From Acidaminococcaceae bacterium (GTDB taxonomy: Bacteria > Bacillota > Negativicutes > Acidaminococcales > Acidaminococcaceae): a DNA stretch of 64,000 nt. The stretch covers positions 52,916 to 116,915 of the forward strand of contig JAFQZL010000059.1 of assembly GCA_017405945.1 (NCBI GenBank), read 5' to 3'. The position numbers and the translations under genes were made by a program. Below, in pieces: positions 52,260 to 61,674 of the stretch (positions within the stretch are counted from its first letter, which is position 1; the number at the start of each line of letters is the position of its first letter). The notes under the pieces are model-generated. The model made no database searches. It was not told the DNA's origin and saw only the letters and a program-made list of their open reading frames with translations.

Positions 52260-52931
52260 ATGAACGCAATAAATATTATACAATTTCAATTTTTGTGTTT
52301 TTTAATCCCGCTGTCATTACTGTTTACCATTGCCGGCTCCAGATGGATAAAGCATCTATTTCTTAAGGCGCAGGGACGGGATATCCTGAGTTTTCCGGAG
52401 CAAATTGAACATCGCGCAAGATTCCGGCAGCCGTTGCTGTTTTCACTGCTTATGCTTTGTATTGGTAAAGCATGGCTTAACACAACAAGCTCTTTATTGC
52501 TGTTTTATGTTGTCCTTGCCATTGCTTTTTTATCTTTTATCACAGTGACTGACTTCGAACAGTATGTTATATTCGACGCTATGTTACTGCCTTTTGCCAT
52601 AACAGGGCTTTGCTATACACTGCACTTGCACCTGCCTTTAGGCGAACACGTTTCTGCTGCATTAGGCGGCGGTTTCCTGTTTTTCCTGCTGGCAGTAATC
52701 ACAAAAGGCGCCATCGGCGGCGGCGATATTAAGCTGGTAGCCGCCATGGGGCTCTGGTTCGGGTACCGGTCTCTCCTTACCGTAATCATGTACGGTTTCC
52801 TGGCGGGCGGCGCAGCTGCACTGCTCATGCTGCTCACCAAGCAAAAGCAACGGAAGAGTTATTTTGCTTACGGTCCGTATTTTGCCCTCACCGGAATCGG
52901 GATCCTGCTGGGCCTGTTTCCGTTTTCATGA
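52260..52931 (+). CDS. tadV: Tad prepilin peptidase (TadV/CpaA)
   Basis: About 223 residues with six or more membrane helices. The two catalytic aspartates of A24 aspartyl peptidases are visible in TVTDFEQYVIFD and GGGDIKL (GxGD). It cuts the Gly|Gln bond in the Flp pilins and TadE. It is transcribed away from the main Tad operon and converges with the membrane-protein array, whose last gene ends 17 bases away with no terminator seen between. The frame extends upstream, but ATG 52260 gives the family N-terminus. Confidence 0.9.
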   Translation: MNAINIIQFQFLCFLIPLSLLFTIAGSRWIKHLFLKAQGRDILSFPEQIEHRARFRQPLLFSLLMLCIGKAWLNTTSSLLLFYVVLAIAFLSFITVTDFEQYVIFDAMLLPFAITGLCYTLHLHLPLGEHVSAALGGGFLFFLLAVITKGAIGGGDIKLVAAMGLWFGYRSLLTVIMYGFLAGGAAALLMLLTKQKQRKSYFAYGPYFALTGIGILLGLFPFS

Positions 52932-52948
52932 TTTCTTTGCCGGTTTCC

Positions 52949-54355
52949 TCATTCATTTATCTTCATCTTGCGAATGCCTTTTATGCCGTAATAACGGGCA
53001 AAAGCCACATTCCCCCAGTCGTTTTCGTCTTCAGAAAAATCATAATAAGATAAATGGAATCCGCTTAAAAAATCCCGGATCATACCCGACTCTTTTATCG
53101 GCTTTACAGACAAAACTCTGTTTCTCGAAGTTAACTGAGCCTGTTGAGCCAAATCTATTATAGCATTCACTTGTGAACTGGTCTCATACGCATAGGAAAT
53201 CGTAACGGTCGCCGTCATGATAAAATACAAAATTCCGACCCCGGTCAAAAATTTTCTGGTCATAACGGGAAGTAAGACGATACCGCCCGTTCTTTGTATA
53301 CGCAGCAGGATACTCACAGCTATAATTAGCTGGACGGTTCCGGGAAAACTGCTGCGCGGCGGGAAAAACGGGGAAAACAGCATGACAGCCGTCATGCCTG
53401 ACGAAACAATACACAGCGTTTTTACAAGTAATATGTCGTCTTTTATCCCATACTTGTTTAAACCCTTTCTTTTTAATCTGTAAAGAGATTTTAAAGCAAA
53501 GTACCATAAAAAGAGCTGAAACGTTACGGTAATTGAAAAAATGTAGAGATTGTCTTTCAGGCCTTGCAAAGTAAGAAAAGACAGGTTATAACCTTCGTGC
53601 AGCCGCATAACGTTTCCCGGCGCAAACATCAACAGTGCATAGCCCAGCAGCAAACCGGCAAATCCCGAATACATCCATGTTTCTTTCCCGGGGTCCTTCC
53701 TGGTGGAATAGAGAAAAATTAAGATAATGAGTATAATCCAGCATACGCTGTTTTCATTCCCCCATCCTGCAAAAAGCCCCAAAAAGAACATCCCTATTTT
53801 AAAAAGATGAGTTGTTCCAAACGGTTCATCAAAGTAATAATACTTTTTTATATAAGGAATCATAAACCCCAATAAGAACACCGTCGGCCACAAATATATG
53901 CAGGCTCCGGTAAGCCAGAAGAAAACCGTACTGAAGCCAAACGAAAAAGCCCAAAGTGCAAAAAATACCCAACAAATCAATGCTGGTTTGAAATTCAAAC
54001 TCACCCTGCCCTTATTGGCGCACCAGTATATTTCTGCCACAAGCACTACACTAACAAAAGCATTAAAAATATTAAACGTCCCTTTTCCCAACCACAAAAA
54101 AACCTGGGTCAACGTTTGTCCCAGCGTTCGACCGCCCCATGTTAAATAGAGCGACCACTGGGACAATAACAAATCCCTCCAGGATGATACTCTGACTGCA
54201 CCTTCCGTTAAGGGAGTATACATGGATTTGCCCTGCCAGACAAAGGAATACAAATAGTCATCGCCAAAACTTAAAGGATGAAAGGAATTGAAAATATAAT
54301 AAAACAAGAAAAATCCAAACAAAATACCTGCGGTACTCTTGTTTTTCATGATCAT
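52949..54355 (-). CDS. Polytopic membrane protein, DUF6056-like, array copy 6
   Basis: About 468 residues with 11-12 hydrophobic segments. Conserved family marks: FGDDYLYSFVWQG (D32-D33), SLYLTWGGRTLGQTL, AGWGNENSVCWII, APGNVMRL, FPPRSSFPGT and the C-terminal NVAFARYYGIKG. It is probably a membrane glycosyltransferase (GT-C) using undecaprenyl-linked sugar, by analogy with the gtr cassette copy; this is inference. The ATG at 54355, behind GGAGG, overlaps the upstream copy's stop by 4 bases, so the array is translationally coupled here. Confidence 0.75.
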   Translation of the reverse strand: MIMKNKSTAGILFGFFLFYYIFNSFHPLSFGDDYLYSFVWQGKSMYTPLTEGAVRVSSWRDLLLSQWSLYLTWGGRTLGQTLTQVFLWLGKGTFNIFNAFVSVVLVAEIYWCANKGRVSLNFKPALICWVFFALWAFSFGFSTVFFWLTGACIYLWPTVFLLGFMIPYIKKYYYFDEPFGTTHLFKIGMFFLGLFAGWGNENSVCWIILIILIFLYSTRKDPGKETWMYSGFAGLLLGYALLMFAPGNVMRLHEGYNLSFLTLQGLKDNLYIFSITVTFQLFLWYFALKSLYRLKRKGLNKYGIKDDILLVKTLCIVSSGMTAVMLFSPFFPPRSSFPGTVQLIIAVSILLRIQRTGGIVLLPVMTRKFLTGVGILYFIMTATVTISYAYETSSQVNAIIDLAQQAQLTSRNRVLSVKPIKESGMIRDFLSGFHLSYYDFSEDENDWGNVAFARYYGIKGIRKMKINE

Positions 54356-55758
54356 CTGTCCTCCTTGTCCCGCTTTAGCGTTCTGATTCCCTGAATGCCG
54401 TAATAGCGGGCAAAAGAAACATTTTTCCAATTATATTCGTCTTCATCCAAATCATAGTTAGGTATATGGAGACCGCTGACTAAATTTTCTTCAAAGCTCA
54501 CGGTTCTGAATGGTTGTACTCTCAAAGTTCGCTTTTGTGATGATTGTTTTAACTGATCAGCAGCAACTAAAATCTTCTGTACGTGAAGTTGTTTCTCGTA
54601 AAAATTATAAATGGTGACAGACGCAGACACCAGAAAAAAGAGCATGCCTAAAACTGTCAATATTCTTTTCGCGCCATATTGAACTAGTTCAATATGGTTT
54701 TCTTTTTGTATACGCAACAAGATCCCTGTTGCAATCACTAACGGAACCGTGCCCGGGAAACCGCTCCTTGTCGGGAACTCCGGCGAAAGCAGCATGGTCG
54801 CAGACATTCCGAAAGCTGTGACTAAAAGGATTTGTACTAAAAAGATATCCTTTAGCAGTACACTTCCCCAACAGCTGTCTTTTCTTAACCTGTACACGGA
54901 TTTCAAACTAAAATACCACAGAAACGCCTGGAACAGTAAAACAACAACCAATATTAAAAAGTGATGCTTCAGAATCTGCAAGTTCTGCCAGTCTGAACCG
55001 TGACCACCATATATCCGTGCCAAATTCCCCGGCGCCAGTATTAATATTGCATAACCAATTATCAACCCGGCTATCCCTGTTAACATCCATTTTTCCATGT
55101 CGCTGTTTTTTCTATTTAAAAACAGGAAAAGCAGCAATACTAATATAACCCAGCAAACACTGTTTTCATTTCCACAACCCGCAACAACACCCAGAATAAA
55201 CATTCCTATACTGAAAACACCGGTTTTCCCTGCCTTTTCTTGAAAAGCATAATACTTCTGCACGTATGGCAACAAAAAAAACAGCAAAAGAACTGCAGGC
55301 CAAAGATATATGCAGGCTGCGGTAAGCCAAAAGAAAACATCACTAAACCCGGGGGCAAAAGCCCATAACATAAAAAAAATCCATAAGACCATCGCCGGTC
55401 GAACAGGCATGCTGACTTTACCCTTATTCATACACCAGTTCATTTCTGCAATAAGTACAGTGCCGATAAACGCGTTAGTTACATTAAATATATCCTTCCC
55501 CATCCAAACAAAAAACTGAGTCAGAAACTGCCCTACTATTCGACCGCCCCAGGTAAAATAAAGAGACCGTTGTGAGACAACCAAATCGTGCCACGAAGAG
55601 ACCCTGGCCGCATTCTCATTTAACGGAACAAACATGGAGTTTCCCTGCCAGATAAAAGCATACAGATAATCATCGCCAAAAGACAGCGGGGTAAGATAAT
55701 TTAAAATATATAAAAAAATAAAAATGCCGATAAAAGCCGCTATAGTTTTTTTCCGCAT
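54352..55758 (-). CDS. Polytopic membrane protein, DUF6056-like, array copy 5
   Basis: 468 residues, 11-12 membrane segments. Family marks: FGDDYLYAFIWQG (D29-D30), SLYFTWGGRIVGQFL, GCGNENSVCWVI, APGNLARI, FPTRSGFPGT and C-terminal NVSFARYYGIQGIR. Closest by eye to copy 6, whose start it overlaps. AAAGGAAAGAG lies before the ATG. The outer loops differ most from the other copies, as expected if each copy has its own acceptor. Confidence 0.75.
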   Translation of the reverse strand: MRKKTIAAFIGIFIFLYILNYLTPLSFGDDYLYAFIWQGNSMFVPLNENAARVSSWHDLVVSQRSLYFTWGGRIVGQFLTQFFVWMGKDIFNVTNAFIGTVLIAEMNWCMNKGKVSMPVRPAMVLWIFFMLWAFAPGFSDVFFWLTAACIYLWPAVLLLFFLLPYVQKYYAFQEKAGKTGVFSIGMFILGVVAGCGNENSVCWVILVLLLFLFLNRKNSDMEKWMLTGIAGLIIGYAILILAPGNLARIYGGHGSDWQNLQILKHHFLILVVVLLFQAFLWYFSLKSVYRLRKDSCWGSVLLKDIFLVQILLVTAFGMSATMLLSPEFPTRSGFPGTVPLVIATGILLRIQKENHIELVQYGAKRILTVLGMLFFLVSASVTIYNFYEKQLHVQKILVAADQLKQSSQKRTLRVQPFRTVSFEENLVSGLHIPNYDLDEDEYNWKNVSFARYYGIQGIRTLKRDKEDR

Positions 55759-55793
55759 AATAGCTCTTTCCTTTTAAATATTATCGTTAAGCA

Positions 55794-57231
55794 CTATTTC
55801 ATTTCTTTTACCATCCGAACGCCTTTAATACCATAATAGCGGGCAAAAGCAACATTTCCCTAGGAGTCTGCTTCTTTTGCTAAAGAATGATACATCAAAT
55901 GATATCCGCTTAAAAACTTTATTATCGGACTTGGTCCTTTAAATACTTGTACAGTAAAAACAGTGTCCGGAGAAGCTAAACGAACCTGTTTTACAGAATT
56001 AATAAAATTACACATTTGCGATTTCATTTCATAGGAATATTGAATCGTAATCAAAAACGTCATAATAAAATATAAACTTCCCACCCCAAACAAAAATTTC
56101 CGTGCAGCAATAGAAACTATTTCATTTCCAAGTTCATTCTGCACTCTTAGCAAAATTACACTCGCTATTACCAGATAGATTGTACCCGGAAATCCGTTAC
56201 GTGGAGCAAAAAAAGGAGATACTATCATAATGGTTGACATTCCAAAGGCTGACAAACAGGTAATCTTAGCTAACAATTTGTCCTTTTTCAGTACCATATT
56301 CCCTGCATTACTCTTTTTTAACTTGAATAATGCCTTTAAGCAAAAATACCACATAATTAACTGTAGTGTAAAGATCCGGCCAAGGGTTCGAAAGTTATTC
56401 TGTATCGTGTTCAACGTCAACCAACTATGATAATCGGAGCCAAACTCCGTGTGTAAACGAACCATATTGCCGGGCGCCATTATTGTTAACGAATACCCCA
56501 TCATTAGTCCTATTAAGCCCAAATAAAGCCATGTCTCATTACACCGGCATTTCCTATGTGTAAACAAAAAAAGACCGACGACCAATATAACCCAACAAAC
56601 GCTGTTCTCATTTCCCCAGCCTGCCAGTAATCCCCAAAACCACATAAAAAAACTGAAAGCATAACTGTTGCCGACCTTTTGATGAAAATTATAATATTTC
56701 CGTACATATGGAATTAAGAAACCTAACAAAAGCACTGTCATCCAAAGATAATTACAGGCACCGGAAAGCCAAAGAAAAACATCCGTGAACACAGGAGTCA
56801 GGGCCCAAAGGGAAAAGGACTATCCCCACACAGTGTCCCGCCTTTAATTTAGCAATAGAAGCTTCTCCCCTATTGGAAAGCCAAAAAACTTCTAAAATTA
56901 AAAGAAGAGATACTAAAGCATTGACAAAATTAAAAAGCGGCTTTCCCTGCCAAACAAAAAACTGAACCAGAATGTGAGCGGGAGTTCTTCCACCCCAGGT
57001 TAAGTAATGTTTCCATTGAGATATTAAAATTTCAGACAGGCAGGAAACTCTCTCTGCTGTATCCGGTAACGGAATGCTCATAGGTTGCCCTGGCCAGATA
57101 AATGCATAAACATAGTCGTCGCCAAAATACATTGGCGTTAAGTAATTCAGGATAAAGAAAAACAAATAAATACCAATTAGGCTATAAATTATTATTTTAT
57201 CAATTCGCGCCCCTTTATTTAAAAGTTGCAT
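55794..57231 (-). pseudogene. Broken DUF6056-like gene, array copy 4
   Basis: The gene starts normally (FGDDYVYAFIWPGQ, HYLTWGGRTPAHIL) but shifts frame near 56810-56830 in a run-rich stretch: the first frame goes on to a false end at 56752, while the correct continuation (FSLWALTPVFTDVFLW, then ACNYLWM, AGWGNENSVCWVI, APGNMVRL) is in the next frame. A second lesion is an in-frame TAG at 55860-55862, where paralogues have Trp (DW.NVAFARYYGIKG); the reading continues GNVAFARYYGIKGVRMVKEMK to the natural stop at 55794. Two independent lesions indicate a dead gene, provided the assembly is right. Confidence 0.8.
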
Positions 57232-57291
57232 GTCAATTATCCTCGGATTAAAAATATATTATTACAAGCACGGTTAAACAAGTTCACTTTT

Positions 57292-58674
57292 TTATTTTAC
57301 CATGCGAATCCCTTTTATTTTATAATACCTTGAAAAATCAACGTTTTTCCAATCCTTTTCGTCTTCCGAAAGTTCATAGATTGGAAGATGAAACCCGCTC
57401 ATCATATCCTCTAATATGGATACATTGTTAAAACCGCTGACAGTCAGTATCGCTTCTTTATTTTCTATGCTCCAACGTTGAGCAGAAGCCGTAATATCCT
57501 GCATTTGCAGATGTATTTTATTAAAACCGTTTAAGGAAACGGCAGTTGTCATTGCAAAATACAATATCCCCAGGCAAAACAGAAATTTCTTAAGTCCTTG
57601 TTTCATGATCCCGACTTTATACTCATCTTGTATACGCAGTAATATGCCTGCGGCAATAATTAACAGGATCGTTCCGAAAAATCCGCTCCGCGCCGGAAAA
57701 ACCGGGGAAAAAAGCATCATAACTACTGTTCCGAATGCAGCTGCGCAAAGAATCTTTACGAGCAAATAATCTTTTGCAAAACATCCCCTTTGATTCTTCA
57801 GGCTGAATATCGCTCTCAGATTAAAATACCATAAAAACAGCTGAATTGTAAAAACCACTGTCAGCATGTGCAAGTTTACTTTCAATTTGTTTAAATCGAG
57901 CCATTCCACACCATATGTAGCCTGCAAACGAATCACATTCCCGGGGGACAGCATTAACAATGCATAGCCAATGAACAAGCCTGAAAAGCCCGTTCCCATC
58001 CAACTTTCATATTCACTGTTTTTCCATGATTTATAGTTGAATAATAATAATAAAAGCAATACCCAGCATATACTGTTTTCATTCGTCCAGCCCGCAAGGA
58101 TGCCCCCGAAAAACATACACGCCCTGACCCATAAAGAGGAGCCCGGCGTTCCTTCCGGATGATAATATTTCCTGACAAACGGAATCAGGAAGGCCAATAA
58201 AAAAGTATGGGTCCAAAGATAAACACAAGCTGCCGTAAACCACAAAAAAACGGAAGAAAAACCGGGAGTAAACGACCATAGAAGGAAAAAAATCCAACAT
58301 AGCGTGCCCGTATTAAATTTGGAACTTACCTCACCTTTATGGATAAGCCAGTAAATTTCAGCTACCAACAGCGTCCCGATAAGGGCGTTGAAAATGTTAA
58401 ATATATCTTTTCCCATCCACAAAAAAAACTGGGCAAGCACATGCCCCACCGTCCGGCCGCTCCACGTAAAATAATGAGACCACTGGGAGACAAATAAGTC
58501 CTTAAATGACGAAACCCTGACGGCATTTTCCGTCAAAGGCTCCATCATGGGATTCCCCTGCCAGACAAAAGCATATATATAATCGTCTCCAAAATTCATG
58601 GGATGGAGATAATTGAAAATATATAAAAACAGGTAAATTCCCGAAAATGTAAGCAACGCCTTTTTACTTGCCAT
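57292..58674 (-). CDS. Polytopic membrane protein, DUF6056-like, array copy 3
   Basis: 460 residues, 11-12 membrane segments. Family marks: FGDDYIYAFVWQG (D30-D31), SHYFTWSGRTVGHVL, AGWTNENSICWVL, SPGNVIRL, FPARSGFFGT and C-terminal NVDFSRYYKIKGIR. Its ATG overlaps the stop of copy 2 by one base (TAATG), showing translational coupling within the array. The function as a GT-C transferase is inferred from the acidic loop motif and the linked GtrB. Confidence 0.75.
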   Translation of the reverse strand: MASKKALLTFSGIYLFLYIFNYLHPMNFGDDYIYAFVWQGNPMMEPLTENAVRVSSFKDLFVSQWSHYFTWSGRTVGHVLAQFFLWMGKDIFNIFNALIGTLLVAEIYWLIHKGEVSSKFNTGTLCWIFFLLWSFTPGFSSVFLWFTAACVYLWTHTFLLAFLIPFVRKYYHPEGTPGSSLWVRACMFFGGILAGWTNENSICWVLLLLLLFNYKSWKNSEYESWMGTGFSGLFIGYALLMLSPGNVIRLQATYGVEWLDLNKLKVNLHMLTVVFTIQLFLWYFNLRAIFSLKNQRGCFAKDYLLVKILCAAAFGTVVMMLFSPVFPARSGFFGTILLIIAAGILLRIQDEYKVGIMKQGLKKFLFCLGILYFAMTTAVSLNGFNKIHLQMQDITASAQRWSIENKEAILTVSGFNNVSILEDMMSGFHLPIYELSEDEKDWKNVDFSRYYKIKGIRMVK

Positions 58675-60080
58675 TACGAGCCATCCCTTTCAAGATTTAC
58701 AACCCGAATCCCTTTAATCCCGTAATACCGGGCAAAGGCAACGTTTTCCCAGTCCCGTTCGTCTTCTTTCAGCGACGGCCGGACGATATGCCGGCCGGAC
58801 ATCCACACCAGCGCTTCCGGGAACTTTGGCGGCGGCGGAATCTCCAAAACTGAAGAAAGACCCGCCTTCTTATGTTGCTGAACTGCCGTTACGACACGCC
58901 GGTTATACCGGCAGGTGGAATACATACCCGCATACGTTCCGTATAATGTAACCAGAAAACAGCCGCAGGCAACCAGCCATATGAATTTTTTTGCCCCGTC
59001 ATCAACAAGGCTGACATTAAAATCCGCCCGGTTGCAAAGCAGTAAAGTAACAGCTATAGTTAAAAACACCAGACCGGAAAAGCCGCTTCTCGCCGGGAAT
59101 TCAGGTGTAAGCAGCATAATACCGCCGCTCAGCAGGTTCAGCGCGCAAAAAGCTTTTATTAACAGCAGATGCCGCAGGCCTTCTTCAGTTATCTTTACAC
59201 CCCTTATCTTACGCCATGATACGATAATAAAGAACCATAAAAAAACCTGAAAAAACTCCAACACCCCGAACATAATCAGGTTAAACCGCATATGCGGCCA
59301 GGACCAGATGCTGACATTGGCATAAGAACCTGCACGCGCCGCGTTGCCGGGCGCAAACACCAGCAGCATATACCCGGCACAAAGTCCAGCCAGGCCGTAC
59401 CACATCCATATTTCCATACCCTCCTGCTTACGGTTTTTAAAAAGCCACAAGCCCAGCGCAAGTATGATCCAGCAAACCGTATTCTCATTGGTCCAGCCTG
59501 CCAGGACGCCCCATATAAAAACCAGGTATTTTGCCCATCCTGACCGGATGGTTTCCTGATTCATCCTGTAGTATTTATGCACATACATAATAAGGAAAGA
59601 CAATACTATGGCCAGCATCCAGAGATAATTACAGGCGCCGGAAATCCACAAGAACACGCCGGCAAAATTTACCGTAAAGGCCCATACGGAAAAGAATATC
59701 ACACACAAAGCGGGTATATTGATATTTTTAAACGTAACCTCACCCTTATTGGAAATCCAGTAAATCTCCAAAATGAGCAACACAAATACTGACGAGTTAA
59801 GAACGTCAAACACCAGTTTGTCCTGCCAGACAAAAAACTGTACAAGCATATGGGCAGGAGTCCTTCCGTTTCCAGTCAGGTAATGGCTCCATTGCGATAC
59901 CAAAATATCAAAAAATCCGGAAATCCGTTCCGCTGTTTCCGGAAGAGGAATATACATGGACCGGCCGGGCCAGATAAATGCATAGACATAATCATCCCCA
60001 TAGCATAACGGCATGAGATAATTCAGCCCGAACATAATCAAAAATATTAAAAAAAGAATTGCCCAAACCTTTTTGGACAT
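58674..60080 (-). CDS. Polytopic membrane protein, DUF6056-like, array copy 2
   Basis: 468 residues, 11-12 membrane segments. Family marks: YGDDYVYAFIWPG (D29-D30), HYLTGNGRTPAHMLVQFF, AGWTNENTVCWII, APGNAARA, FPARSGFSGL and C-terminal NVAFARYYGIKGIR. Note GNGR where most copies have GGR/SGR. GAGGTGG precedes the ATG. Slightly more G+C-rich than its neighbours, which may mean a separate origin. Confidence 0.75.
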   Translation of the reverse strand: MSKKVWAILFLIFLIMFGLNYLMPLCYGDDYVYAFIWPGRSMYIPLPETAERISGFFDILVSQWSHYLTGNGRTPAHMLVQFFVWQDKLVFDVLNSSVFVLLILEIYWISNKGEVTFKNINIPALCVIFFSVWAFTVNFAGVFLWISGACNYLWMLAIVLSFLIMYVHKYYRMNQETIRSGWAKYLVFIWGVLAGWTNENTVCWIILALGLWLFKNRKQEGMEIWMWYGLAGLCAGYMLLVFAPGNAARAGSYANVSIWSWPHMRFNLIMFGVLEFFQVFLWFFIIVSWRKIRGVKITEEGLRHLLLIKAFCALNLLSGGIMLLTPEFPARSGFSGLVFLTIAVTLLLCNRADFNVSLVDDGAKKFIWLVACGCFLVTLYGTYAGMYSTCRYNRRVVTAVQQHKKAGLSSVLEIPPPPKFPEALVWMSGRHIVRPSLKEDERDWENVAFARYYGIKGIRVVNLERDGS

Positions 60081-60132
60081 AAACGTTCCACCTCAACACG
60101 TGTTTCTTTAAATCTTATTAAAAACTGTTTTA

Positions 60133-61566
60133 TCAGGGCGTAACAATTTTAACCCCGTTTATACCGTAATATCTGGAAAACGTTCTTTTTATGGAGTCTG
60201 TTTCGTATTCCCCGCTAAAGGGCATTGCTATTATGTGAAAACCTGATAAAAGTACTAAATGGTCTTTCCCTCTGACCGGGCATGGTTCTATTTCCAATAC
60301 ATCAACAGAACCACTTTGCTGAATGCCTTTTACCGATGAAAGTACGGAATTCCAATACTGCCAGTTTAAGTAATTACCCCACAATGAGCATGAAATTGTC
60401 AGAATCAAATAAATATAACCTGTCTTTTTTAAAAAACTCTTTGTTACAGGATGTATTATTGTAATACCGGTTCTGTCACATAACCTGAAAATTGAAGCTG
60501 AGGAAATAATTAAAAAAACAAGATTAACAAAAGACGGTCTGTAAGCTTCCGACTGTATTAAAAGCATCAGAAAGCCTGATCCTAAGGCAACAACTACACA
60601 CGCTTTTATAAAACTCAGGTATAAACTAACATCTACGGATTGATCACTAAACAAATTATTCCTTTTATTTCTTCTGATTTTTCCATAAGTGTAAATGAAT
60701 TTTAAAATGAAATACCACAAAAACAGATGAAATGCTATTATCCCTACAGACTCAATTAATTTAGGAACCAAAAATTCCGCGGGAATAAATATACTGTCAG
60801 CGTGTTGCTGTATGGCAAGCCGCGACACATTCCCGGGAGCAAGAATCAACACCGCATATCCAACACACAGACCCAAAAGACCCGCAATCTTCCAACACTG
60901 TAAATTATTCCTTTTTAAACTTCTAAATAAACACAAAGACAAAATTGCTATAATCCAGCAAATAACCGTTTCCCTGCTGTCACCTGCTATCACTCCCAGG
61001 CAGAACATCCCGATTGAAGTAACCCGGTTATCTCTTTTTACAAGTGCGCTGTCATAATAATCCCGGACATACGGAAGCAAAAAAGCGAGTAGAATGACTA
61101 ACATCCATAAATATTCGCATGATCCGGACAACCATAAAAAAGTATCATTAAAGCTTATATTGAAAGACCAAAGAGCAAAAAAAATCCAAAAAACATACGA
61201 AGGCTCAAAATCAACACTGACTTTTCCTTCATGGGACAGCCAGTAAATCTCCGCAATCAATACCACGAACATAAAAGCATTTAAAACATTAAAAAGCTCT
61301 TTTCCCTGCCAGACAAAAAATGTCATCAGACTTTGACCGGGAATCCTTCCGCCCCACACAAAATAATATGATTTCAGGCTCTCAAGAATGTTTGTAAAAC
61401 TTGAAACCCTTTTGGCTGTTTCCGTCAGAGGTCCATTAATGGCCATTCCCTCCGGCCAAATAAATGCTAAAAAATAATCATCCGATGACAATGGTTTCAT
61501 CATATTTAATATAAGCATGAAACAAAAAATAGCTAATATTAAAACTAGTGCTTTTCTCCCTATCAT
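60133..61566 (-). CDS. Polytopic membrane protein, DUF6056-like, array copy 1
   Basis: About 477 residues, 11-12 membrane segments. It has the SDDYFLAFIWP variant of the loop motif (D29-D30), FVWGGRIPGQSL, APGNVSRL and the C-terminal FSRYYGINGVKIV, so it groups with the gtr-cassette copy at 24712-26115 rather than with the other array members. AAGGTG precedes the ATG at 61566; a GTG four codons upstream is possible. First array gene after the GtrB-like transferase. Confidence 0.75.
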   Translation of the reverse strand: MIGRKALVLILAIFCFMLILNMMKPLSSDDYFLAFIWPEGMAINGPLTETAKRVSSFTNILESLKSYYFVWGGRIPGQSLMTFFVWQGKELFNVLNAFMFVVLIAEIYWLSHEGKVSVDFEPSYVFWIFFALWSFNISFNDTFLWLSGSCEYLWMLVILLAFLLPYVRDYYDSALVKRDNRVTSIGMFCLGVIAGDSRETVICWIIAILSLCLFRSLKRNNLQCWKIAGLLGLCVGYAVLILAPGNVSRLAIQQHADSIFIPAEFLVPKLIESVGIIAFHLFLWYFILKFIYTYGKIRRNKRNNLFSDQSVDVSLYLSFIKACVVVALGSGFLMLLIQSEAYRPSFVNLVFLIISSASIFRLCDRTGITIIHPVTKSFLKKTGYIYLILTISCSLWGNYLNWQYWNSVLSSVKGIQQSGSVDVLEIEPCPVRGKDHLVLLSGFHIIAMPFSGEYETDSIKRTFSRYYGINGVKIVTP

Positions 61567-61674
61567 CAAAATATGCACCTTGCCTAAAAACTTTCCAGCT
61601 TAATAAATTTAATCTTAATTTATATTTGCTAAAATTAATTCAATTAAATAAAGTCTGGATTATAACAAACTATA

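Noticed and set aside
55860..55862. TAG read as an amino acid (pyrrolysine-like) in array copy 4
   Set aside because: The same gene also carries a frameshift, paralogues have Trp there, and no Pyl genes are seen; decay is simpler.
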